Shown here piece after piece: positions 33,101 through 39,713 of a stretch of DNA of 42,467 bases. The stretch is taken from assembly GCA_030066555.1 (NCBI GenBank), contig JASJBK010000030.1, forward strand, positions 1 through 42,467, read 5' to 3'. A program made the position numbers and the translations under genes. Positions within the stretch are counted from its first letter, which is position 1. Each line of letters opens with the position of its first letter. The notes beneath the pieces are model-generated. The model was not told the origin of the DNA. It worked only from the letters and a program-made list of their open reading frames with translations, and did no database searches. Source of the DNA: Halieaceae bacterium (GTDB lineage Bacteria; Pseudomonadota; Gammaproteobacteria; Pseudomonadales; Halieaceae).

Positions 33101-33645
33101 GCCACCAGCTTGATGATCTCGCCGGTAGTTAAACTCGACGTGTCTGGCAGCAGCGACTCGAAGGCGCCGGAGAAAACAAAGGTGCCCAGCAGGATGCCGA
33201 TGATGGTGGTGGCCTGCACTGCACCATTGGCGCTGGCCAGGTTCTCCGCGCCCACCAGTTCCCTGATGTAGCCGTACTTGGCCGGGCTGTAGACGGCGCT
33301 TTGTATCGCCAGCGCCAGGGTCATCGCGAAGGCGCCCCAGAACCAGCCCATGTAATAGAACAGGGTAATCAACAGCGTGGCGCCGACGGCGGCCAGGGCC
33401 GTGTAGCGAATCACCCTGGGTTTGGGATACTTGTCAGACAGGAAGCCGGCCGGCGAAAACAGCAGGATATACGGCAGCAGGATGAGGGCATTGACGATAG
33501 CGGTCAGGACGATCTGGTCCTGACCGTCGTAGGTCTTGAAGATCGTGTTCTGGATGATGATCTTGTGCCCGAGATCGATGAAGGCGTTCAGGAACAGGAT
33601 GATCATGTACGGAATGAATCCGCCGATGCGGGTCAAACGTGCCAT
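30178..33645 (-). CDS. aas: Three-domain Aas: MFS transporter, PlsC acyltransferase and acyl-ACP ligase
   Basis: A 1155-aa fusion for lysophospholipid salvage. Residues 1-410 are an MFS-type membrane domain (LplT-like flippase, about 12 segments). Residues about 430-620 are a PlsC acyltransferase with the HX4D motif in NHISWIDW and FPEGAIS. The rest is an AMP-forming acyl-ligase: FSSGSEGKPKGV (P-loop), YGATETTP, YITGDKG and the C-terminal PKLGSGKTD with its catalytic Lys. Combined role: bring lysophosphatidylethanolamine inward, activate a fatty acid on ACP, and reacylate. AGGAGA lies close upstream of the ATG. It diverges from an XRE-like regulator, 135 bp apart. All three domains look intact. 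Confidence 0.93.
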   Translation of the reverse strand: MARLTRIGGFIPYMIILFLNAFIDLGHKIIIQNTIFKTYDGQDQIVLTAIVNALILLPYILLFSPAGFLSDKYPKPRVIRYTALAAVGATLLITLFYYMGWFWGAFAMTLALAIQSAVYSPAKYGYIRELVGAENLASANGAVQATTIIGILLGTFVFSGAFESLLPDTSSLTTGEIIKLVAPIGWFLVILATIQWLFTFQLTSRSKTRSEKHFDFKAYVRLGYLAKNLRTVRAREQIFLSIIGLATFWAISQVMLAAFPAFAKERLEITNTVIIQGILACSGIGIMLGSLIAARVSRNYIETGLIPIGALGVAVMIAMLPTLDSTVGMALAFLLVGTAGGMFIIPLNSLIQFHAPESRLGTILAGNNWIQNVSMLTFLGITATFALAGIDSVGLFYMLTVVAIIGTGYTVRKLPQSLARIVAAAVLRRRYKIQVLGFENLPRSGPLLLLGNHISWIDWALVQIASPRPLRFVMLRRIYDTWYLKPILKFFRVVPIASGQSKDSLKTINELLKDGEAVCLFPEGAISRNGQLGKFHSGYERAVEGVEDGAIIPFYLRGLWGSKFSHADEHLRDSRSPSLKRDLIVAFGKPLPLDTRADILKQKVFDLSITAWEAYTQRLDPLPLAWLHTVKRKLNDVCTVDASGVRLSRRRFAAATLAFSAAMKLDRDAKNVGLLLPAANAAAIANMAVMLKGRAAVNLNFSAPEESVRAAIASAGIKQVFTSRQFQARLETRGVDVEAMLEGVEVRYMEDIRETIPQWRLVIKLIQVSLLPARMLYSIFGHRVGLDEPAAILFSSGSEGKPKGVVLSHRNIQSNCKQISDVLNTRVDDVVMASLPPFHAFGLTVTLIMPLIEGIPIVCHPDPTDVLGIARAVARYRATILFGTATFLSLYARNRKVDPILLEPLRIVVAGAEKLPGHVRQEFQMKFNKYILEGYGATETTPVASVNVPDAVDTNDWKIQVGQREGSVGLPLPGTSFKIVDPNTREELPLGEDGMICISGNQVMLGYLDDEAKTREVIFETDDMRWYITGDKGHLTNEGFLVIVDRYSRFAKVGGEMVSLGAVEEQARNLLPAETEDDLAAAAVPDARKGEKVVMLVTSDQLEEKLRDDMVAAGVAPLMLPAQVIKVESIPKLGSGKTDFSALNALAKEAVAASA

Positions 33646-33780
33646 GCCTTTCTCCTCGCGATATTAGTCCCGGTCATGATCGCAGTTGTACCTTATTTTG
33701 CCACCTGGATCGTGAAAGTCGCTTTATTCTGACCATTAGGTATTATTATTTGCTACTTGCAGAATGATCATTGAGGTCCC
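33646..33780. promoter_or_regulatory. AT-rich divergent promoter region between aas and the XRE-like regulator
   Basis: The most AT-rich stretch in this half of the window (e.g. ttaggtattattatttgct, 33736-33754). It must hold the promoters of both genes. No operator dyad could be fixed by eye. Confidence 0.4.
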
Positions 33781-34521
33781 ATGGCACAGGTCAGCCCACT
33801 GGTAGACACCCTCAAGGCCTCACTGAAGGCCGCGGGTATCAAATATACGCAGGTCGCGAGCACACTCCAATTGTCAGAGTCTTCGATCAAGCGAAAATTC
33901 TCCCGCAAGGAATTCACGCTGTCGGAGCTGGATCGCATCTGTGCACTGGCGGGGATGCAGATCTCCGACCTGGTGCGGCGAATGGAGGAGGGGCGTGCCC
34001 GCCTGCAGGCCCTGACCAGGGAGCAGGAGGAAGAGATTGCCGGCGACCACGGCCTGCTACTGGTGGCTGTTTCGATTCTCAACCGCTGGTCCTTCGAACA
34101 GTTGCTCGACTTCTATCATTTTGAATCTACCGAGCTCGTCCAGTTGCTGGCCCGGCTGGACCGATTGAAGATGATCGAGCTGCTGCCCAACAACCGCATC
34201 AAGCTGCTGGTGGCGCCCAACTTCGGCTGGTTGCCCAATGGCCCGATTGAACAGGTATTCCTGGCCGCTATTCAGAAGGACTTTTTTTCCACCCGCTTTG
34301 ATCGGGAAGATCAGATGTTGCTGGTTCTCAACGGCATGCTGTCACCCGCCTCCAACCGGGAGTTCCAGCGCAAGATGGAGCGTCTGGCTCGTGAGTTCGA
34401 CCAGCTCAATAGCGAAGACGCCGGTCTGCCGCTGGGCAAAAAGCACGGCTGTACGGTGCTGCTGGCGCTGCGCGACTGGCACTACCAGACTTTTGCCCAC
34501 CTCAGGCGCGAGCGCGCATGA
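33781..34521 (+). CDS. XRE-like helix-turn-helix transcriptional regulator
   Basis: A 246-aa regulator with an N-terminal HTH of the Cro/CI type at about residues 10-65 (YTQVASTLQLSESSIKRKFS and EFTLSELDRICALAGMQISD). The remainder is helical and lacks a recognised ligand domain, with a central segment SFEQLLDFYHFESTELVQLLARLDRLKMIEL that could be a second winged-helix-like unit. A TGAGGT site precedes the ATG. Divergence from aas over 135 bp makes aas a likely target and autoregulation possible. It overlaps the downstream acetyltransferase by 4 nt (ATGA). Confidence 0.75.
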   Translation: MAQVSPLVDTLKASLKAAGIKYTQVASTLQLSESSIKRKFSRKEFTLSELDRICALAGMQISDLVRRMEEGRARLQALTREQEEEIAGDHGLLLVAVSILNRWSFEQLLDFYHFESTELVQLLARLDRLKMIELLPNNRIKLLVAPNFGWLPNGPIEQVFLAAIQKDFFSTRFDREDQMLLVLNGMLSPASNREFQRKMERLAREFDQLNSEDAGLPLGKKHGCTVLLALRDWHYQTFAHLRRERA

Positions 34522-35009
34522 TTCGCGCAGCCGTGAAGGCCGACGGCGCAGCGCTGGCAGCGCTTTACAATCACTATGTTCGCCACACTGCTACCACCTT
34601 TGAAACCGAAGCGGTCGACGCCCGCGAAATGTACGGCCGGGTGAGCGCCGTGCAGCAGATCGGCCTGCCCTGGCTTGTGCTGGTAGAGAACGGCAAGCTG
34701 CAAGGCTACGCCTGCGCGGTGCGCTGGAAAGGCCGCTCCGCCTATCGCAACTCGGTGGAGTCGACCATCTACCTGGCCGATGGTCTCGGCGGTAACGGTC
34801 TGGGTACGCTGCTGTACGGCGAGCTGCTGGCCCAGCTCCGCAATCGCGGCATGCACTGTGCACTGGGAGGCATAGCGCTGCCCAACGCCGCCAGCGTTGC
34901 CCTGCACGAGCGCATGGGTTTCGAGAAAGTCGCGCACCTGAAAGAAGTGGGTCGCAAGTTTGATCGCTGGATCGATGTGGGCTATTGGCAGTGCATGCTG
35001 GGTAGCTGA
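34518..35009 (+). CDS. GNAT N-acetyltransferase, phosphinothricin/methionine sulfone type
   Basis: A 163-aa acyl-CoA-dependent acetyltransferase. The N terminus MIRAAVKADGAALAALYNHYV fits the GNAT alpha-beta opening; ESTIYLADGLGGNGLGTLLYGELL carries the acetyl-CoA loop (G-x-G-x-G region GLGGNGLG). NAASVALHERMGFEKVAHLKEVGRKFDRWIDVGY closes the fold as in Pat, MddA and YncA. These acetylate phosphinothricin, methionine sulfone or similar toxic amino acids. Its 4-nt overlap with the regulator means coupled expression. Confidence 0.85.
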   Translation: MIRAAVKADGAALAALYNHYVRHTATTFETEAVDAREMYGRVSAVQQIGLPWLVLVENGKLQGYACAVRWKGRSAYRNSVESTIYLADGLGGNGLGTLLYGELLAQLRNRGMHCALGGIALPNAASVALHERMGFEKVAHLKEVGRKFDRWIDVGYWQCMLGS

Positions 35010-35030
35010 GGGCGCGCCGGGCGTAGCGAT

Positions 35031-35723
35031 TTAGTCAGGCTGGTGCAGGAAGGTGCCGTGTTCGAGATAGTGCGCTACCTGCCGCATTACTTCCCTGTTC
35101 TGCATAAGGAAGGTGTGGGTGGCGGGTACCGTTATGAAGTCGTTCATGCCTTCGAGCCGTGCGCGCTCCACCGAGACCTTGCCGTCGTCGTCGCCGGGGA
35201 TAACGGTGGACAGCATCGGGTTGATCGACGCTGTGCCGGCGATGATACCCAGGTCAAAATCTGCCGGGCCCAGTGTGCGTGGCAGCGAATCTGCTCCGGT
35301 GCCCAGCTGCAGTCCCGCTTCGCCGTTAAGCCATTCGAAGCCTGGCATGGTGCCCAGCTTGTCGACCACTTCGCTGCCCTGGTTGGGCGGCCCCAGCATG
35401 ACCACCCGGCCCAGGGAGTTCAGCTGGTGATGGGCAAGGAACTGGCGCACCAGGATGCCGCCCATGGAGTGAGTCACGAAATGCACCCGGGTGGCCTCCT
35501 CGCAATCATCCAGTGCCGCTGGCACGGCCACGTCCGCCAGCTCCTCGATGCGATAGTGGCGCGACGGGTAATCGACGTTGACCACGCGGTAATCCCGCTC
35601 GCTGAGAAACGCCGCCAGCGGCTCCATGGAGCCGGCGGTGCGCGCCAGCCCGTGCAGGAGGATTACGCAATCCGCCTGCGCAGGAGCCGCCAGCAGCGCC
35701 ATCAGTAGCAGCACTGCCCTCAC
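35031..35723 (-). CDS. Secreted alpha/beta-hydrolase, lipase/esterase-like
   Basis: A 230-aa hydrolase with a signal peptide (MRAVLLLMALLAAPAQADC) and therefore probably periplasmic or exported. VILLHGLARTAGSM carries the oxyanion-hole HG, and THSMGGILVRQFL the nucleophile Ser (G-x-S-x-G variant T-H-S-M-G-G). PPNQGSEVVD follows the nucleophile. The C-terminal PATHTFLM holds the likely catalytic His. The arrangement resembles PGAP1-like/triacylglycerol lipases. Its start overlaps pspA by 4 nt (ATGA), so the hydrolase is expressed with PspA. Natural substrate unknown. Confidence 0.8.
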   Translation of the reverse strand: MRAVLLLMALLAAPAQADCVILLHGLARTAGSMEPLAAFLSERDYRVVNVDYPSRHYRIEELADVAVPAALDDCEEATRVHFVTHSMGGILVRQFLAHHQLNSLGRVVMLGPPNQGSEVVDKLGTMPGFEWLNGEAGLQLGTGADSLPRTLGPADFDLGIIAGTASINPMLSTVIPGDDDGKVSVERARLEGMNDFITVPATHTFLMQNREVMRQVAHYLEHGTFLHQPD

Positions 35724-36409
35724 GTCGCCGTCCCCAGACCGCGCAGTCGCGCCAGCACCGATTGCAGGTGAGCGCTGCCCTGGTCCTGACCGCGTTCTGC
35801 CAGTGCCCGCTCGAGTGGTGAGCTGTCCACCCGCTCCAGGGCTTCTTTCATACCGGCCTCGAGGTGGTCGTTGCCACTGACGGAGCCGGTAATCGACGCG
35901 CGGGTTTCACGCAGGGCCGCCAGTCGCCCGGCCACCGTCTGGCCCGCCGGTGTGCCGGCGCGCTGGCGCTGTACCTGGGAGGCCAGCAGCTTGATTTCCC
36001 GCCGGTGCTCGCGGGTTTCGCCCAGCAGTTTTCGCAATACGCTCTCCTCGCGCGAGATGAGCTCGCACAGCTCCACGTGGCGACGCTTCGACGCCTCCAG
36101 CTCGGTCTCGAAGCCGGCGATCTCCCGAGCGGCCAGTTCCAGCAGTGCCTCGGTGCGTTCGCTTGCTGGCAGCTGCCTGAGCTGTGCCTCACGCTTGAGG
36201 ATGCGTTGCTCGAGCCTCTCGATATCATCCTCCAGTTCCCTGCGTGTGGCGATAGTCGCCGCCAGTGCATCGCGCCGCTGCGCCAGCAGGGCTTCGGCCT
36301 CGACGATCTCCTGGCGGTAGATGCGGATGGCGTTGGCGTCGGTGACCTGCTCGACCGACTCTCTCAGCCCGGCGCGGAACAGGGTATTAAGCTTGTCGAA
36401 TACGCTCAT
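35720..36409 (-). CDS. pspA: PspA/IM30 family membrane-stress protein
   Basis: A 229-aa, largely helical peripheral membrane protein. MSVFDKLNTLFRAGLRESVE is the N-terminal amphipathic helix expected to insert in stressed membranes; a long coiled coil follows (residues about 30-150, EAEALLAQRRDALAATIATR onward). It would stabilise the inner membrane under stress. It lacks a classical pspB/pspC neighbourhood; the partner here is YiaAB. The start is 1 nt after the YiaAB stop, and the stop overlaps the lipase-like gene. No sigma-54 promoter seen in 36687-36838. Confidence 0.85.
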   Translation of the reverse strand: MSVFDKLNTLFRAGLRESVEQVTDANAIRIYRQEIVEAEALLAQRRDALAATIATRRELEDDIERLEQRILKREAQLRQLPASERTEALLELAAREIAGFETELEASKRRHVELCELISREESVLRKLLGETREHRREIKLLASQVQRQRAGTPAGQTVAGRLAALRETRASITGSVSGNDHLEAGMKEALERVDSSPLERALAERGQDQGSAHLQSVLARLRGLGTAT

Positions 36410-36410
36410 G

Positions 36411-36686
36411 TTACACCTCGTCCAGTTCGCGAATCATTTTTGAAGTGCGCGCATCGCTGATGCGATTGTGCAGGCGCTGGGCCTCGTGATCGTCACGTAT
36501 CGTCTTGGAAAGCGTGATGGTGGAAAACACCAGGAACAGCGAACTGATCAGGAAGTAGCCTTTCACCACCAGCGGCCCTGGCAGCATGTACACACCGATC
36601 AGGGTGGATGCCATGGCAGTGGCAAAAGCAATCTTGACGAAAAAGTCCCACTGGGACGAGCTGTCATTGATACTGTAGTCGTGCAT
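36411..36686 (-). CDS. YiaAB two-helix membrane protein
   Basis: A 91-aa inner-membrane protein. The start at 36686 (MHDYSINDSSSQWDFF) is preceded by GGAGGA 7 nt away and is preferred over the ATG at 36734. Two hydrophobic helices follow: IAFATAMASTLIGVYML and VKGYFLISSLFLVFSTITLS. SKTIRDDHEAQRL after helix 2 is typical of YiaA/YiaB. The family accompanies PspA-type systems in several genomes. Role unknown; here it is the first gene of the putative membrane-stress operon. Confidence 0.85.
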   Translation of the reverse strand: MHDYSINDSSSQWDFFVKIAFATAMASTLIGVYMLPGPLVVKGYFLISSLFLVFSTITLSKTIRDDHEAQRLHNRISDARTSKMIRELDEV

Positions 36687-36693
36687 GGTCGGT

Positions 36694-36699
36694 TCCTCC
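36694..36699 (-). promoter_or_regulatory. Shine-Dalgarno GGAGGA fixing the YiaAB start
   Basis: tcctcc on the plus strand reads GGAGGA on the coding strand, 7 nt before the ATG at 36686. Confidence 0.8.
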
Positions 36700-36838
36700 G
36701 TGTCGTTTGCCGACGCGAGCAATGTCACCTGCACCGGTCGCTGTGCTCAAGCGCTATTCGCGGAGCATCGCCAGCGTGTCCCGGCGGTACTGCCAGGTGC
36801 TACCATGAGCGCCCTGCGACACGAGTGAGCCTCTCGCC

Positions 36839-37534
36839 ATGCAGCAAGTCACCATTCCTGCGCGCTTCAATGGGCCGCCCACCTCCGGCAACGGCGGCTA
36901 CAGTGCCGGGCTGGTTGCCGGCTTTATTGAGGGGGCCGCCAGCGTGCGCCTGCACAGTCCACCACCGCTTGATACACCGCTGCGGGTCAGTTCCGGCGAG
37001 CAAGGCGTTGAGATGTTTCATGGCGACACCCTGGTAGCAACCGGTCGCCCGGTGGATCTTGATCTCGAGGTGCCGGCGTCGCCCGGCCTGCAGACCGCGC
37101 TGGTCGCCCGGCAGGGTTTTCCCGGCTTCGAGCACCATCTCTATCCCACCTGTTTTGTCTGTGGCCCCGGCCGCCCGCTGGGCGACGGCCTGGAGCTGTA
37201 TGTCGGCCCGGTGACCGGCACGGCGCTGTATGCCTGCCCCTGGCAGCCGTCGTCCGACCTGCTGGACGCAGACGGAAAGGTGCTGCCGGTGTTTGTCTGG
37301 TCGGCGCTGGACTGCCCCAGCGGTTACGGCGCTTTCAGGAATCACGAGCGCGACATGCTGTTGGGGGAGCTGGCCCTCGAGCAGTACGCGCCGGTGCCCG
37401 GTGGGGAGGAACTGGTGGTGTTTGCCTGGCCGCTGGGTTCCGAGCGACGCAAGTTCTATGGCGGTGCCGCCGTGGCTAACGGTGACGGCGAGGTGCTGGC
37501 GGCGGCGCGAGCGACCTGGATCGCGATGGACTGA
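36839..37534 (+). CDS. Uncharacterised protein, possible hotdog-fold thioesterase relative
   Basis: I cannot assign it with certainty. A 231-aa soluble protein. FNGPPTSGNGGYSAGLVAGF at the N terminus resembles the hotdog helix start of acyl-CoA thioesterase-like proteins; CFVCGPGRPLGDGLELYVG in the middle resembles a Cys-rich turn in actinobacterial relatives. Two such halves would form a double-hotdog. A metal could bind CxxC, but only one pair exists. The start at 36839 has no strong Shine-Dalgarno. Divergent from the YiaAB gene over 152 bp. Function unknown. Confidence 0.5.
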   Translation: MQQVTIPARFNGPPTSGNGGYSAGLVAGFIEGAASVRLHSPPPLDTPLRVSSGEQGVEMFHGDTLVATGRPVDLDLEVPASPGLQTALVARQGFPGFEHHLYPTCFVCGPGRPLGDGLELYVGPVTGTALYACPWQPSSDLLDADGKVLPVFVWSALDCPSGYGAFRNHERDMLLGELALEQYAPVPGGEELVVFAWPLGSERRKFYGGAAVANGDGEVLAAARATWIAMD

Positions 37535-37561
37535 CGCGGTCGGCTAGACGCGGTCGGCCAG
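37534..37561 (+). repeat. 14-bp tandem duplication at the hotdog-like stop codon
   Basis: acgcggtcggctag and acgcggtcggccag follow each other; the first base is the last of the stop codon TGA. A degraded third unit may begin at 37562 (aggcgttcggagg). Confidence 0.75.
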
Positions 37562-37574
37562 AGGCGTTCGGAGG

Positions 37575-39713
37575 CTAGCCGGCCTGGCGGGGGCTGTTGC
37601 CGTCGATGGGCAGCACGTTTTCCGGCAGGTCGATAAAGCCCTTGCTCTGCAGGAACGGGATCAGTTCCTCGCTGGCCAGCGCGCGACTGAAGTAGTAACC
37701 CTGGATCAGGTCGCAGCCGCTGCCCAGCAGGTACTCGTACTGGTCCGAGGTCTCAACCCCTTCTGCCAGCACGTCCAGTTCCAGCGCCTTGGCGAGGGCG
37801 ATAATCGAAGCGGCGATGGCCTGGTCGTTGCGGTCGCGAGTGATCTCGGTGACAAAGGAGCGATCGATCTTGAGTGTGCTGATTGGAAAGCGCTTCAGGT
37901 AGGCCAGCGACGAGTATCCGGTGCCGAAGTCGTCAATGGAGATGCTGATGCCCAGCTCCTTGAGTTGCGACATGGAGTCGATACTGAACTCGATATCCCG
38001 CATGGCGACACTTTCGGTGATCTCCACACCCAGCATGCGCGGCGGCACGTTGGCAGTGCGTAGGATCTGGCGAATCTCCAGCGCGAGATTGGACTGGTTG
38101 AACTGGGCTGCCGACAGGTTCACGCCCACTTTCAGCTCAACGCCGTAGCGTGATTTCCAGAGATTGATATGCTCGCAGACACTCTCGATGATCCACCGAC
38201 CCAGCGGCAGGATCAGGCCGGATTCCTCGGCGACCGGGATGAACTCGGCGGGGGAGACCGGGCCGTATTTTTCTGACTGCCAGCGTACCAGTGCCTCCAC
38301 GCTGCTCACCTTACCGGTGTCGGTACTGACGATGGGCTGGAAGTGCAGCCTGAACTTGCGCTCTTCCAGGGCGCGCTGCATCTCGTCGCGCCACTCTATG
38401 TAGCGCAGCGCCCGGGTGTACATATCCTGGTTGAATACCGTGTGCGTACCCTTGCCCTCGGCCTTGGCGCGGTGCATGGCCGTGTCGGCGTCGCGCACCA
38501 TGTCTTCAGGCGTGTGGTAGTGCTCGTGACTGATGACAATGCCGATGCAGCAGGAGATATCGATAATGTGGTTGTTGATTTCGAAGCTGTCGCTGAACTG
38601 CTCCTTGATTCTCTCCACCGTGGCGAGAACTTCCTGCAGCGTGCCGTGGTTTTCCAGCAACACGCCGAAGATATCGCCACCGAAGCGTGACAGCGTATCG
38701 GCTTGGTCCAGCACGTAGCTGATGCGACGGCTGACCTCGATGATCAGGTGGTCGCCGGCCCCGTGCCCAAGCCCCTCGTTGACCGTGCGGAACTGGTCGA
38801 GATCGAGGAACAGTACCGCGAAGCGATCCTCCTCGCGCTGCCGCGAACGATAGATGGCGTTGCCCACCCGGTCCAGGAACAGGGTGCGGTTGGGCAGGCT
38901 GGTGAGCGGATCGTAGAAGGCGTTGCGGCGTATCTGGGTTTCGTAGCCCAGCTGCTGACTGATGTCGCGCAGGCACACTACCATGCCGATGGACTCTTCC
39001 TGGCGGCCGTCGCCGGGGATAGGCTTGGCATTGATCTCAACCGGCAGTTCACTGCCGTCGCGGCTGATCAGGTGCTGGCGTACATCGCGCAGACTCCTGC
39101 CCTCGCGCAGGACAGTCGACTTGAGGTCGATGCCATGGCCGCGGCTGTCAAAGTCACGCAGTTCCAGCAGCTGGCGGATAGAGATACCGCGAATTTCCGC
39201 GGAGCTGGTGCGGGTGAGCATTTCGGCTGCCGGGTTCATGACGGCCACGCGTCCGGCGCGATCGGTGCCGATGACGCCTTCGCTGACGTTGCTGATGGTG
39301 GTGTTGAGGCGGCCCTCGGTCTCCAGCAGCATGCGTTCGGTGCGATGCTTGTAGAGGGCGATCTCGAGATTGATTTCCAGCTCGCGGTTATCGAAGGGCT
39401 TGAGAATGTAACCGTAAGGCGCGGTAATCTTGGCGCGCTGCAGGGTTTCATCGTTGGAGTAGGCGGTACAGAAGATGATGGGGACATCCATGCGGCGGTG
39501 GATGGTTTCCGCGGCCTCGATGCCGTCGATGTCATCGCGCAGGTGGATGTCCATCATGATGAGATCAGGGGTGCATTCCAGCGCACTGCTGATGGCATCA
39601 GCACCCTTGCCGACGGTGGCCACGACCTCGTAATCCATCTGGCGCAGGCGTGAGGCAATATCCTTGCAGACCAGCACTTCGTCTTCCACGACCATGATTC
39701 TTGCTTTAGTCAT
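37575..39713 (-). CDS. Response regulator with PAS, degenerate GGDEF and EAL domains
   Basis: A 712-aa c-di-GMP protein. REC domain at 4-120: acidic pair near E10/D11, phosphoacceptor Asp55 (LIMMDIHL), Thr83 and Lys105. PAS domain about 130-250. GGDEF about 262-425, where the signature reads SRFGGDIF (345-349): the catalytic Glu is replaced by Ile, and the RxxD inhibitory site is absent, so it is probably not a cyclase. EAL domain 445-695 is intact: EALVRW, NLSAAQF, EITES, DDFGTGYSSLAYLKRFP, KIDRSFV, AEGVET. Hence a phosphodiesterase that lowers c-di-GMP on phosphorylation. Its ATG shares one base with the kinase stop (TAATG), so kinase and regulator form a pair. Confidence 0.9.
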   Translation of the reverse strand: MTKARIMVVEDEVLVCKDIASRLRQMDYEVVATVGKGADAISSALECTPDLIMMDIHLRDDIDGIEAAETIHRRMDVPIIFCTAYSNDETLQRAKITAPYGYILKPFDNRELEINLEIALYKHRTERMLLETEGRLNTTISNVSEGVIGTDRAGRVAVMNPAAEMLTRTSSAEIRGISIRQLLELRDFDSRGHGIDLKSTVLREGRSLRDVRQHLISRDGSELPVEINAKPIPGDGRQEESIGMVVCLRDISQQLGYETQIRRNAFYDPLTSLPNRTLFLDRVGNAIYRSRQREEDRFAVLFLDLDQFRTVNEGLGHGAGDHLIIEVSRRISYVLDQADTLSRFGGDIFGVLLENHGTLQEVLATVERIKEQFSDSFEINNHIIDISCCIGIVISHEHYHTPEDMVRDADTAMHRAKAEGKGTHTVFNQDMYTRALRYIEWRDEMQRALEERKFRLHFQPIVSTDTGKVSSVEALVRWQSEKYGPVSPAEFIPVAEESGLILPLGRWIIESVCEHINLWKSRYGVELKVGVNLSAAQFNQSNLALEIRQILRTANVPPRMLGVEITESVAMRDIEFSIDSMSQLKELGISISIDDFGTGYSSLAYLKRFPISTLKIDRSFVTEITRDRNDQAIAASIIALAKALELDVLAEGVETSDQYEYLLGSGCDLIQGYYFSRALASEELIPFLQSKGFIDLPENVLPIDGNSPRQAG

